Assembly: GCF_017809215.1 (NCBI RefSeq)
Contig: NZ_CP065424.1
Location: forward strand, 4,006,001-4,070,000
DNA length: 64,000 nt
Source: Heyndrickxia oleronia
GTDB taxonomy: Bacteria; Bacillota; Bacilli; Bacillales; Bacillaceae_C
Reading direction: 5' to 3'
Shown: positions 26,904 through 35,650 of the stretch, piece by piece
Numbering within the stretch: the stretch's first letter is position 1
How the letters are laid out: each line of letters opens with the position of its first letter
Made by a program: the position numbers and the translations under genes
The notes under the pieces: model-generated
The model's input: the letters and a program-made list of their open reading frames with translations, nothing else
Database searches by the model: none
What the model was told of the DNA's origin: nothing

Positions 26904-27277
26904 TCTTCCTCCCTATATAAGATGGTAAGCAATTCTTTTAGTTCTGTTAGCATGACACCAATTTCCTTACTATTTTTTATCGCCGTCACCAATTGCTCTT
27001 CAATCGCCTTCATTTTTCCTTCTTTAATCATTTCATTATTCTGATCCGATACAAACGAGCCTTTCCCAACCACTGAATAAATAAAACCATTCTTCTCTAA
27101 TTCTTCATAAGCACGCTTTGTCGTAATGAGACTTACATTCAACTCCTTAGCTAATTGGCGCATGGAAGGCAAATGATGTCCCGCTTTCAATCTATTCGCA
27201 AGAATATGATCTTTAAATTGAGTATAAATTTGTTCATATATGGGTTGCTTTGAACGATTCGAAATGATGATTTGCAT
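26900..27277 (-). CDS. GntR-family repressor, YtrA subfamily
   Basis: 125 residues: N-terminal winged HTH (QPIYEQIYTQFKDHI, LPSMRQLAKELNVS, TTKRAYEELEKNGFI, VVGKGSFV) and a short helical C-terminus, the YtrA/YhcF layout without a large ligand domain. First gene of the GntR-ATPase-permease operon and its likely autorepressor. Ribosome site GAAGAGG. The upstream AT-rich stretch with TATATATATCGATACATACA (27300-27319) may hold the operator. Confidence 0.9.
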   Translation of the reverse strand: MQIIISNRSKQPIYEQIYTQFKDHILANRLKAGHHLPSMRQLAKELNVSLITTKRAYEELEKNGFIYSVVGKGSFVSDQNNEMIKEGKMKAIEEQLVTAIKNSKEIGVMLTELKELLTILYREEE

Positions 27278-27512
27278 GACAAAACCTCTTCATAAATTAT
27301 ATATATATCGATACATACATTATATACAATATACACAAAGTTATTTTCATTTTCAACATAATTTGGAAAAATAGTAAAAATATTTACCATACAATTTTTT
27401 CTTCCGAAAATGGCTCCAATTCTGGCAAGCGCCATCTGTTTAGAAAATACTGTTTTCATATAGTTTGTTGCTTTTAAAAAGCCTCTCCGTAAATCCTCAG
27501 ATGATATTGATT

Positions 27513-27553
27513 CGTTATAACTTTACTTAAATATGTTTGAGAAAAGAGCCTAG
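27513..27553 (+). repeat. copy of the dispersed palindromic repeat
   Basis: GATATTGATTCGTTATAAC, TTTACTTAAAT and GTTTGAGAAAAGAGCC; inverted match to 12091-12140 and direct match to 44236-44285. Confidence 0.75.
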
Positions 27554-27562
27554 AAAATAAAA

Positions 27563-27592
27563 AATGCTCTACTCTATCGTAAGTAAAGCACT
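27563..27592 (-). terminator. terminator after the broken acetyltransferase
   Basis: ATGCTCTACTCT pairs imperfectly with AGTAAAGCACT; on the minus strand it is followed by TTTTTT. Resembles the hairpin at 17356-17386. Confidence 0.55.
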
Positions 27593-27615
27593 TCATTAAT
27601 TAGATAAATATACAT

Positions 27616-28157
27616 TTAAATGTTTCTTAATATTTTCGCTGGATTACCTGCAACTATTGTATTAGCAGGAACATCCTTTGTCACAACAGAGCCTGCAGCA
27701 ACAATGGAATTGTCCCCAATGGTAACCCCTGCTAAAATCACACAGCTTCCACCTATCCATACATCATTTCCGATTCTAATCGGTATGGCATATCCACTTT
27801 TATTTCTCCCTTTTGGTTCCAATCGAATGACCCGCCGTATATATTCCAACATTCGGTCCTATCATACAATGATCACCGATTCTCACATCAGCCATATCTA
27901 AAATAGTACAGTTGTACCCAGCATAAAATTGATGACCGACATGAATGTTGTAACCTAGGTCACAATGAAAATTATGTTCAATACTAGGGCTTTCACCAAC
28001 ACTACCGAATAATTCATTTATGATTTCTATCTTCTGTAAATCCTCATCAACGTCCATATTATTCAGTTTCCGAACAAGTTGATGTGCACGCACGATTACT
28101 CTTCCTTTTTAATTCCTCTGTCCCTCGTTCATAATAGATTTTTTCTTTATCATTCAT
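27616..28157 (-). pseudogene. maa: maltose O-acetyltransferase-like, two frameshifts
   Basis: Left-handed beta-helix acetyltransferase of the Maa/LacA group (hexapeptide repeats, HCDLGYNIHVGHQFYAGYN, DVWIGGSCVILAGVTIGDNS, NPAKIL at the C-terminus). The family normally runs 185 residues. Here the N-terminal part (MNDKEKIYYERGTEELKRKS) is thrown out of frame by a four-base duplication (GTGCGTGC near 28085). A second shift, an extra A in the AAAA run near 27808, separates ...GHSIGTK from GRNKSGYAIPI. With both corrected the protein is complete. As it stands it cannot be made. Confidence 0.85.
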
Positions 28158-28378
28158 CTCCTAAAACCACCTTCGTATTTCTTTCAAGCACATTACCCTA
28201 CAAATCAAAAATGGCGTTCAATATGATTAATAAATACTTTTTCTTTTACTTTTTGTCCTCCAATTTCATATAGAACACCCCATAATAATATGCTTAATTA
28301 TTTATTATATGGATGCCCTATTTTGTCCTTCTATTATTGAGTAATCTGTCAATTTTAAGAACGACTGTTTCTTAAATA

Positions 28379-29260
28379 TTAGTCATTTTTATTTTTCTTA
28401 AATGTTAGAGGTGTCATGTTCATCGACTTTTTAAATTTCTCGATAAAATAACTTGTGCTGTTGAATCCTACTTGAAAAGCAACATCCGTGACATTTGAAT
28501 CTGGTTGCTGTAATAGAGCTTTACTCTTCTGAATTCGATAATCCGTAAGATAATTTGATGGGGTTTTCTTTAAATACCGTTTAAAATAGCGACAGCATTC
28601 GGAACGGCTCAATTGCCCAGCTTGTGCTATATCTTTTAGCATGACTTTCTCTGTGTAGTGTTGATGAATCCAATTTAGCATTTGCTTCATTCGCTTGTTC
28701 CTTATCATTTCTGACTGTTCGTACTTTAATTGGAAACCGTTTATGATTAAGTTTTGCCACATCAAAGTTAATTGTACCGTGATGTCAATTTCATAATATG
28801 GGGACTTTTTTTGCATCAAATGATTGATTTTGATAATCGCCTCTAAAATGTTTTTCCCCCATTCTTCCTTTGTGTCTAGGTGAACATACGTTAAATTTGT
28901 TGCTTGAATATACGGAGCTACATAGGTTGCATAGAGATCTTGAGCTAAGACGAAATGAGGTGAAACATTTAAGCAGATATAAACACATCCAGAATGATTA
29001 ATCTCCTCAGCCATGTGCAGACAGCCACTATTGATAAATAGTCCCTCACCTTCTTGGACGATTATTTTTTCTTCATTTATTTGAAAGACAGCTTCTCCTC
29101 TGATGATCAAGACAAATTGAATTTCATCATGCCAATGGAGGGGGATATGTCCATTTATATTTTGGTTAATTGCCGTTTCATAACAGGCAATCGGTAACAA
29201 TAATGTACGATGCTCGGTTAACTCTTTATAACTTTGATCTACCGTGAAATGTTTAATCAT
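28379..29260 (-). CDS. AraC-family regulator with cupin domain
   Basis: 293 residues. N-terminal cupin (IPLHWHDEIQFVLIIRGEA, EGEGLFINSGCLH) for ligand binding, C-terminal double HTH (LKDIAQAGQLSRSECCRYFK, VTDVAFQVGFNSTSYFIEKF). The ATG at 29260 follows GAGGTGATC. Divergent from the EamA transporter gene 120 bases away, which it probably controls. Confidence 0.9.
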   Translation of the reverse strand: MIKHFTVDQSYKELTEHRTLLLPIACYETAINQNINGHIPLHWHDEIQFVLIIRGEAVFQINEEKIIVQEGEGLFINSGCLHMAEEINHSGCVYICLNVSPHFVLAQDLYATYVAPYIQATNLTYVHLDTKEEWGKNILEAIIKINHLMQKKSPYYEIDITVQLTLMWQNLIINGFQLKYEQSEMIRNKRMKQMLNWIHQHYTEKVMLKDIAQAGQLSRSECCRYFKRYLKKTPSNYLTDYRIQKSKALLQQPDSNVTDVAFQVGFNSTSYFIEKFKKSMNMTPLTFKKNKND

Positions 29261-29379
29261 CAATGATCACCTCAATATATTGATACTTTTATATTCAATT
29301 TAGATATTTTTTTAAGGAAATACCACTTATTATTACTATAGTACAACACGATTTTTATATTTAAAGGTGGAAAATAACT

Positions 29380-30321
29380 ATGAACAGAGGTAAAGGCTTA
29401 TTTCTTGTGATAACAGGAGCAATATTTTGGGGAATTGGTGGTACGGTAGCAAAAAAGCTGTTTCAACAATATGGGATTGATGTGAATTGGCTTGTTTCAA
29501 CACGACTACTGATAGCTGGTGGATTACTATTAGTGATTCAATTAATTGGGAAGGACCGTTCTCAAGTACTAACGGTTTGGAAAAATAAAAGGACAGCAGT
29601 ACAGCTGATCATTTTCGGTTTAATTGGTATGCTCGCGGTTCAATATACCTATATGGCCTCCATTAAACATGGGAATGCTGCCGTGGCTACGCTATTGCAA
29701 TACTTAGCGCCTGTCATCATTATCATTTACTTAATTTTACGCAAACAGGCTACTCTAACACGGCAAGATATATATACCGTGTCACTCGCATTAATTGGTT
29801 GCTTTTTCTTATTAACAAACGCTTCACTATCACAATTATCCGTTCCGACACCTGCAATCATTTGGGGGATTTTATCAGGACTAGCGTTGGCATTTTACAC
29901 TTTATTCGCTATTCCTTTACTGAAAAAGTATGATTCCCTTGTCATTGTTGGCTGGGCGATGATTATCGGAGGCTTTGCATTAAGCTTTATTCACCCACCT
30001 TGGCAAATGGACTTTTCTCATTTAACCCTTGAAGCATATTCATACTTAGTTTTTGTCATCATATTCGGTACAATGATCGCATTTTGGTTTTATATAAAAA
30101 GCTTACAAAGTCTATCACCTAAAGAGTCTAGTCTTTTAGGCAGCATCGAGCCTTTAGCTGCTGTACTAACGACTGTCTTTTGGTTAAAAGAGCCTTTTGG
30201 AGTTTTCCAATGGGTAGGTACAGCTTGTATCATAGGTATGATCCTATTATTGGCTTTAAATAAAAATGCTTCTTCGCCAAAAAGGCAATCTCAAAAAAAG
30301 AAGGAGACCCTTTATAGTTAA
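29380..30321 (+). CDS. EamA/DMT-family transporter
   Basis: 313 residues, ten membrane helices in two EamA repeats (first GAIFWGIGGTVAKKLF, second IIWGILSGLALAFYTLFAIPL; each ends near LLQYLAPVIIII and LLGSIEPLAAVLTTVFWLKE). Likely exporter of an amino acid or other metabolite. Ribosome site AAAGGTGG. The stop codon lies inside the terminator hairpin. Divergent from the AraC regulator. Confidence 0.9.
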   Translation: MNRGKGLFLVITGAIFWGIGGTVAKKLFQQYGIDVNWLVSTRLLIAGGLLLVIQLIGKDRSQVLTVWKNKRTAVQLIIFGLIGMLAVQYTYMASIKHGNAAVATLLQYLAPVIIIIYLILRKQATLTRQDIYTVSLALIGCFFLLTNASLSQLSVPTPAIIWGILSGLALAFYTLFAIPLLKKYDSLVIVGWAMIIGGFALSFIHPPWQMDFSHLTLEAYSYLVFVIIFGTMIAFWFYIKSLQSLSPKESSLLGSIEPLAAVLTTVFWLKEPFGVFQWVGTACIIGMILLLALNKNASSPKRQSQKKKETLYS

Positions 30322-30337
30322 TCTATTAAAGGGCCTC
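30304..30337 (+). terminator. terminator of the EamA gene
   Basis: GAGACCCTTTATAG pairs with CTATTAAAGGGCCTC, followed by TTTTT; the stem includes the TAA stop. Confidence 0.8.
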
Positions 30338-30353
30338 ATTTTTATCTTAACGA

Positions 30354-30857
30354 TCATAGACTCAAGCGCCAATTATTGCAGCTCATAAAATTTCCTGGAG
30401 GGTATTCGAATTCACATTCAGATAGTAATTGAAAATGAAGCTTCCGACAAATTGCATTTGATGCAGGATTATCAATGGAAGGGAAAGCATGTATGTATTT
30501 ATGCTTGTTCATAGAAGCTGCCTCATCAATGGCTAATTTCACTGCATTTGTAGCAATTCCTTTTCCTTGATAGGCTGGTAGGATGCTCCATCCAGTTTCA
30601 TAGATACTTTCTCCGTTCCAAGTAGTTTCCCAATAACCTACAGAACCAACATGTTCGTACTCTGGCAATACAATAACGGAAAACATACGCCCCCTATCAC
30701 CTAATTCTAAATATCGTTTATGACGTTTCAAAATCTGCTCTTCACTCTCTGAACCTCCGAGGTGCTGCATCATTTCTGGAGAATTAATTTGAAATAGTAA
30801 ATTAAGATCTTCTTCTGCCCAAGGCTTAATCTGAATGATTTGGTTACTTGCCTCCAT
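30354..30857 (-). CDS. GNAT acetyltransferase
   Basis: 167 residues. Acetyl-CoA-binding segment ILPAYQGKGIATNAVKLAID and the C-terminal NPASNAICRKLHFQ turn. Target unknown. Convergent with the EamA gene. Confidence 0.85.
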   Translation of the reverse strand: MEASNQIIQIKPWAEEDLNLLFQINSPEMMQHLGGSESEEQILKRHKRYLELGDRGRMFSVIVLPEYEHVGSVGYWETTWNGESIYETGWSILPAYQGKGIATNAVKLAIDEAASMNKHKYIHAFPSIDNPASNAICRKLHFQLLSECEFEYPPGNFMSCNNWRLSL

Positions 30858-30956
30858 ATTTTTTCATCCCTTCACAACGTGTTTGTTACTCTTTCTATAT
30901 GGAAGCAAGAATTTCCTTTATTACGCGTTTATTTACTCTCCCGCTCAATAACTTTT

Positions 30957-32159
30957 TTAAATCCCATATTTACTTTTAAATTTGAAAATCTCTTCAACAG
31001 CTTGGCGATATCCACCCGATGCTTGAAAGGATTCACTAGTATTTGCAGCCATGCTTTGGAAGGAAGGATTATTTAATACTTGATCTACAGCATCACGTAG
31101 TTGATCTTCGGTCAAGCTTTGCATATTTAATTTAATTCCTGCTCCGATTTTGACAACTTGCTTGGCAATGATCGGTTGATCCGCACTTTGTGGGATGACA
31201 ATGAGCGGTACCCCATAATAGAGACCTTCATGTGCACTATTCATTCCACCATGGGTGATAAATAATTTAGTGTTTTTTAGCACCTCAGTTTGCGGAACAT
31301 ATTGTTTGACGATGAAGTTTTTCGGAATCTCGCCTAACTCAGCTATTTGAGTTTTCTCGCCAATTGACATGACAACATGATGATCCGTGTTCCCCAATGC
31401 TTGGATACAAAGCTTATAAAAGTCAATTGCATGATTCATGATCGTACCAAGTGAAATGTAAATGAGGCTTTTTCCCTTTATAGCACTCATGTCGAAGCTT
31501 TCTTGCGTTGGTCGGATAGAGATGGATGGGCCAACAAATTGATAAGTTTCGTCAAATGTTTCTGCAAGAGGTTGGAACTCCCTCGTTGTATAAACCATTG
31601 TAAGTGGTGCAGGATTACAAAATACTTCATAGGGCGAACGGATTTCAACATTATATTTGTCTTTAATATTAGTGGTCAGATGTTGAAAGTCATCATTTAG
31701 CGTTTTAAGTATATCTGTAGGGATATTTTCTGAAAGTTGCTCCAGCATTTGATCGAATCCTGTTTTTGTTTCGGCAAAAGAAGTACAGGAATTAATGGCC
31801 GGGAGTTTAAGGATTTGTGCAAGCAAACGTCCACACCCAAACATCGAATCGTGGATCATATAATCAAACTGCTCACCTTCTATTTGCTCAAGCACACTAG
31901 GTATGATGATGTCCGCTGTACGCAATAGACCATTGATTCTTTCGAGTAAATACCTTCGTCCACCCGAAATAAAGGCTTTAATAAACTTGTCACCGTCAAA
32001 TGTTCTTACAGTAGCTCCTGTCTTCTCAATGCGCTCCCGATAAGCTTCTATTGTAAAATACACGACATCTTCCCCACGTGAAATAAGTTCTTGCACAACT
32101 CCAATCGTTGGATTCACATGTCCTTCTGATCCACCATTAATAAATAAAACACGTGCCAT
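30957..32159 (-). CDS. macrolide-type UDP-glycosyltransferase (GT1, YjiC/YojK-like)
   Basis: 400 residues, GT-B fold. N-terminal acceptor domain starting ARVLFINGGSEGHVNPT. C-terminal donor domain with the signature QYVPQTEVLKNTKLFITHGGMNSAHEG..PLIVIPQSADQ, the MGT/UGT box. Such enzymes glucosylate macrolides, flavonoids or other hydrophobic acceptors and can give resistance or self-protection; the acceptor here is unknown. Ribosome site AAGGAG. It follows hisS on the same strand after a 120-base gap containing a long palindrome (32201-32244). Confidence 0.88.
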   Translation of the reverse strand: MARVLFINGGSEGHVNPTIGVVQELISRGEDVVYFTIEAYRERIEKTGATVRTFDGDKFIKAFISGGRRYLLERINGLLRTADIIIPSVLEQIEGEQFDYMIHDSMFGCGRLLAQILKLPAINSCTSFAETKTGFDQMLEQLSENIPTDILKTLNDDFQHLTTNIKDKYNVEIRSPYEVFCNPAPLTMVYTTREFQPLAETFDETYQFVGPSISIRPTQESFDMSAIKGKSLIYISLGTIMNHAIDFYKLCIQALGNTDHHVVMSIGEKTQIAELGEIPKNFIVKQYVPQTEVLKNTKLFITHGGMNSAHEGLYYGVPLIVIPQSADQPIIAKQVVKIGAGIKLNMQSLTEDQLRDAVDQVLNNPSFQSMAANTSESFQASGGYRQAVEEIFKFKSKYGI

Positions 32160-32200
32160 TTATACACACTCCTTACATTACAGTTCGTTATCTTGATTTA

Positions 32201-32244
32201 GCTCTTTTCTAAATTGAAAACCTTCAATTCTCTTAGAAAAGAGC
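32201..32244. repeat. palindromic repeat between hisS and the glycosyltransferase gene
   Basis: Outer arms GCTCTTTTCTAA and TTAGAAAAGAGC (perfect, 12 bp), inner arms ATTGAA/TTCAAT. The arms are the ends of the dispersed repeat seen at 44187-44284. No T-run on the minus strand, so more likely a repeat copy than a normal terminator. Confidence 0.7.
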
Positions 32245-32278
32245 CTTATTCAGTCATCATAGCTACGGAAACACTTTT

Positions 32279-33565
32279 TCAATCCCTATACTGATAAGAT
32301 ACTATTTTTTCATCACCTGTAAACATATCCTTGATTTTAAATTGATTATTTTCCACTTCATTCTCTCCAATAATGATCACATAGCGAATCTTCTCTTTAT
32401 TTGCTTTTTCAAGGGCTTTACCTAGTTTTTTGTTACTCATCTCATATTCGACTTTATAGCCTTGTTTTCTTAAATAATTGGCTACTAATAAGGATTCTTT
32501 TTGAGTTCCTAATGGAATAATATAATAATCCACATATGGATTTTCCTTCATTTCTTCCGTAGATGTACGTATAGCCGTATAAATAACATCTAGGCCGAAT
32601 GAGATTCCCACCGTTGAAAAGCTCTCATTTGTTCCTATCAATCCACCAATTGCATTATCATATCTGCCACCACTTCCGATACTGGATTTTATCGACTGGT
32701 CCGTTAAGAATATTTCATAAATAGTACCTGTGTAAATCTCTAATCCCCTTGCTAAAAAAGGATTAAATACACATAATTTCTCTACTTTAAGAAATTCTAG
32801 ATAGGATTCGAGCTCTTTTAATTCATTTAAGCCTTGCCTTACTTTTTCATTTTGATTGGAATAGGATTCAAAATAGCTAAAACTTGTATTATTTTCATCA
32901 GTTAAAAATTGATTTATTAAATGAATCGTTGAACGTGATAATCCCTGTTCACTAAGTTCAGAAATAACAGCAGCTAAGCCTACTTTTTCGAGCTTATCTA
33001 GAATTAACACAACCTTATTCATTTTTTCAACCTCTATACCAAATACTTCAAGCATTCCAGTTAGCAATTTTCGATTGTTATACTGAATAGTTACCTTTAA
33101 TTCAAGTTTATTGAATACATCCAAAGCCATCATCATTAATTCAGCTTCTGCTACTTGCGAATCTACTCCTACAATATCAACATCACATTGTGTAAATTCT
33201 CGAAATCTCCCTTTTTTTATAGGTCCATCCCTAAATACTTTACCAATTTCATATCTTTTAAAAGGCATCTTTAATGCCGGATTCATAGCAACAACTTTCG
33301 CAAACGGAATAGTAAGATCGTATCGTAATGCTAACTCTCTTTCACCTCGATCAGTTAACGTGTACATTTCCTCTAATATTTCAGCGCCTCCGCCATATTT
33401 CGAAGCAAGCAATTCAGTATAATTTAATATTGGTGTTTCCAGTGGTTGACATCCATATTGTATAAATACCTCTTCTAAAATTTGTCGAATATTTCTTCGC
33501 ACCACTTCAGCATTAGGTAAATAATCTTGAGTTCCCTTCACATTTTGATAATCCATTTTCTTCAT
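32279..33565 (-). CDS. hisS: histidyl-tRNA synthetase
   Basis: Charges tRNA-His. 428 residues, class II. Motif 1 region VFIQYGCQPLETPILNYTEL, motif 2 FRDGPIKKGRFREFTQCDVD, histidine-specific ARGLEIYTGTIYEIF and motif 3 GSGGRYDNAI..STVGISFGLD; C-terminal anticodon-binding domain (VDYYIIPLGTQKESLLVANYL). Its isolation from relA/aspS, the usual neighbours of hisS in Bacillus, and its divergence suggest a second copy (inference). The ATG at 33565 follows TTGGAGGT; the TTG upstream lies inside that site. Preceded by a leader with a His-rich peptide and terminator. Confidence 0.93.
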   Translation of the reverse strand: MKKMDYQNVKGTQDYLPNAEVVRRNIRQILEEVFIQYGCQPLETPILNYTELLASKYGGGAEILEEMYTLTDRGERELALRYDLTIPFAKVVAMNPALKMPFKRYEIGKVFRDGPIKKGRFREFTQCDVDIVGVDSQVAEAELMMMALDVFNKLELKVTIQYNNRKLLTGMLEVFGIEVEKMNKVVLILDKLEKVGLAAVISELSEQGLSRSTIHLINQFLTDENNTSFSYFESYSNQNEKVRQGLNELKELESYLEFLKVEKLCVFNPFLARGLEIYTGTIYEIFLTDQSIKSSIGSGGRYDNAIGGLIGTNESFSTVGISFGLDVIYTAIRTSTEEMKENPYVDYYIIPLGTQKESLLVANYLRKQGYKVEYEMSNKKLGKALEKANKEKIRYVIIIGENEVENNQFKIKDMFTGDEKIVSYQYRD

Positions 33566-33672
33566 CGTCTTAACCTCCAAATTTTAATAAGTGTATAGCT
33601 CTTTCCTCCATGGAATGAAGAAGATAAGTTAAAACTTATCTACATAGCAACATTCCTAAAAAAAAACGAAAA

Positions 33673-33714
33673 AACCGCACTTGATTTAAGTGTTAAACTT
33701 AATCAAATACGGTT
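33673..33714 (-). terminator. intrinsic terminator (attenuator) in the hisS leader
   Basis: Seventeen-bp imperfect stem: AACCGTATTTGATTAAG with CTTAAATCAAGTGCGGTT (minus-strand sense), then TTTTTTCGTTTTTTTTT. It sits between the leader peptide and hisS and would stop transcription before the gene. Confidence 0.9.
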
Positions 33715-33724
33715 GAATGATAAA

Positions 33725-33767
33725 TAGCCTTCCTATTTACGATTTTTAAAATCGGTTAGCAAGGCTA
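33725..33767 (-). promoter_or_regulatory. nested hairpin after the His leader peptide
   Basis: Outer stem TAGCCTT/AAGGCTA, inner stem CGATTTT/AAAATCG. The 5' arm begins with the leader stop codon TAG, so a ribosome at the stop or stalled on the His codons would disturb this hairpin. A candidate pause or anti-antiterminator structure; the competing antiterminator was not resolved by eye. Confidence 0.6.
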
Positions 33768-33821
33768 CTTGATATGATGATGTAATTGTGAGAACAGCAT
33801 AATTAACTGAAATGAACGCAT
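33765..33821 (-). CDS. 18-aa histidine leader peptide of hisS
   Basis: MRSFQLIMLFSQLHHHIK, with a well-placed AGAGGTGG before the ATG and three consecutive CAT codons (33774-33782) two codons before the stop. Such a cluster in so short a peptide, between a promoter and an attenuator in front of hisS, is the classical design for sensing charged tRNA-His. No other role is apparent. Confidence 0.8.
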   Translation of the reverse strand: MRSFQLIMLFSQLHHHIK

Positions 33822-33844
33822 GATACCCACCTCTAATTTCCAAT

Positions 33845-33873
33845 AATATACTATACTACATGATTATTTTCAA
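33845..33873 (-). promoter_or_regulatory. sigma-A promoter of the hisS leader
   Basis: TTGAAA (33873-33868), 17-base spacer, TATATT (33850-33845). Predicted start near 33838, 17 bases before the leader ATG. Confidence 0.8.
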
Positions 33874-34093
33874 CAACATTCTGCTAAATTAAACGATAAT
33901 AGTACAGTCAACTTGGGATGAAAGGTTGTTTTACACAGCTCTTTAAATGGCTATTAGGTAAAAATGAGTATTTAGGACTGATTTAGAATATGAAGTTGAT
34001 TATACATCACAGAATTATTAGAATGTTATAAACAGCAATTGGATTAATGAATTAAAATATGGGAGTTATTTTTTGCAAAAAGGGGGCTAGAAA

Positions 34094-34642
34094 ATGATTA
34101 GTAGAAAGTTATCTTTTGTTACTATATCCATTTTAATAACCATTTCATTAATGTTTTGGGGTGTAGAGAAACAAATTGCGAATGCGTCGACACTAACATC
34201 TGCATCAAAATATACATTATCTATAAATGGGAAAAAAGTTAATGCAAATGTTCAAGTCATCAAAGGAAGGAGCTACGTCCCACTAAGAGCCATTACAAAC
34301 AAATTGGGATACACAATCTCATACTCTCTTGTAGATGAATTAGACCTTTATCAATATTATGAAATTGATGGAGCAAGCAAACGAGTCACTATTTGGGGAA
34401 ATAAAAATAGAGGCTATTCGATTATAAAAAGAATTGGAAAAGAATATAGTCCTGACGATATTCAAATATATGATGCAAAAATCAAATGCGTTAGTGAAAC
34501 AGATCTTTGTGAACTGATTAAGGATATCTATGAAGGTCCCTTTGTAAAAAATAATACACTTTATGTACCAATCCGCTACATGGCAGATGCGTTCAGTTTA
34601 AACCTAACGATTTCTAATAATATTATTCATATAACAAAATAA
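34094..34642 (+). CDS. secreted stalk-domain (copper amine oxidase N-terminal-like) protein
   Basis: 182 residues. A signal peptide (FVTISILITISLMFWG, cleavage probably after IANAS) is followed by a copper-amine-oxidase-N-like domain: SINGKKVNANVQVIKGRSYVPLRAI, then NNTLYVPIRYMADAF and a final ITISNNIIHITK-like strand. Such domains are common in Bacillus and Paenibacillus surface proteins and probably bind wall or matrix. Ribosome site AAAGGGGG. Single gene. Confidence 0.85.
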   Translation: MISRKLSFVTISILITISLMFWGVEKQIANASTLTSASKYTLSINGKKVNANVQVIKGRSYVPLRAITNKLGYTISYSLVDELDLYQYYEIDGASKRVTIWGNKNRGYSIIKRIGKEYSPDDIQIYDAKIKCVSETDLCELIKDIYEGPFVKNNTLYVPIRYMADAFSLNLTISNNIIHITK

Positions 34643-34773
34643 AACTATCACTATTGCAGATTTTCCATCTTCCCCCATTTCCCACTACTTCATATCAAAC
34701 AGGACTCTGATACAAGCAGTGGGTTTCTTTCCTTCTTCTAGTCTACTGATCTTAATAGTGAATTCGGGGCTTC

Positions 34774-34953
34774 TTAGTTTACTTTCTCGTTTTTATCCAT
34801 TAAAGCTGTAATTAGGATGTAAACTACCGCATAAATAATAGACCGAATAATGCTATCAGACCAATCAATTTCACCTTCCTTTATATAATCCCATATCACA
34901 AAGAAAATAAATATTGCTATACCAAATAATAAACCTTTCCAAAGTAAATTCAT
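34774..34953 (-). CDS. 59-aa small membrane protein
   Basis: MNLLWKGLLFGIAIFIFFVI..., two hydrophobic segments (residues 6-21 and 38-51) separated by an acidic loop KEGEIDWSDS. AGGGGG lies nine bases upstream of the ATG, supporting a real gene. No family recognised. The flanking gaps to 34642 and 35132 show nothing else. Confidence 0.65.
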   Translation of the reverse strand: MNLLWKGLLFGIAIFIFFVIWDYIKEGEIDWSDSIIRSIIYAVVYILITALMDKNEKVN

Positions 34954-35131
34954 ATATAAGTGCCCCCTGTAGCTATTGAAACTTCATCCTTGTAGAACAT
35001 AATAGATGGGGAAAAGCTGTTTTCTTTAAATTAGTTCAGAATTTTTTGAGGTACAGGTAGAATGTTTTATTTGTTCAAATCTCCTACAACCTATCCTTAT
35101 TCACAAAGTAAAGTCAAATCCCCTAAAAATT

Positions 35132-35632
35132 TTAGCTCTCAGTAGCGATATTTCGTTCATAAATATGAAAAAAATAATGATATGGATTTTTATCATCCTT
35201 TACCCCTTTTTCAACAGATACTTCTTTCCATTCATCATAATTCACTTCTGGAAAAAAGGTATCTCCTTCAAATTCATGATCAATTTTTGTTATGTACATT
35301 TTCCTAACATAAGGTAAGAATAATTTATAGATCTGTTCTCCCCCGAAGATAAAAATCTCTTCTTCGTTTTTACACATCTCAAAAACCTCATTCATTGAAT
35401 AGGCCATTTCACAATTAGCAAATGTGACATTTTTATCCCTGGTCAAAATAATATTTCTTCTATGCGGTAAAGCCCTGCCAATCGATTCGAAATTTTTCCG
35501 ACCTAATATGATTGGATGTCCTTTTGTAGTATTTTTAACATATTCCCAATCCCGCGGTATTCTCCATGGAATATCATTCTTATAACCAATGACTCTATTT
35601 TTATCCATCGCTACAATTAAAGAAATTTTCAT
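35132..35632 (-). CDS. dihydrofolate reductase
   Basis: NADPH-dependent reduction of dihydrofolate, 166 residues. MKISLIVAMDKNRVIGYKND, IPWRIPRDWEY, GRKNFESIGRALPHR and FIFGGEQIYKLFLPYV are the family motifs. No thymidylate synthase neighbour, so probably an additional copy besides the usual dfrA (inference). The start is ambiguous: ATG at 35632, or TTG at 35641 that is better spaced from GGGAG. Confidence 0.9.
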   Translation of the reverse strand: MKISLIVAMDKNRVIGYKNDIPWRIPRDWEYVKNTTKGHPIILGRKNFESIGRALPHRRNIILTRDKNVTFANCEMAYSMNEVFEMCKNEEEIFIFGGEQIYKLFLPYVRKMYITKIDHEFEGDTFFPEVNYDEWKEVSVEKGVKDDKNPYHYFFHIYERNIATES

Positions 35633-35650
35633 ATGCAACAACCGCTCCCG

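Noticed and set aside
33819..33838. GGTGGGTATCATGCG in the hisS leader resembles the T-box sequence
   Set aside because: It lies within 20 bases of the predicted transcription start, before any room for a specifier stem, and over 100 bases from the terminator. The T-box must pair just ahead of the terminator, so this is a chance match.
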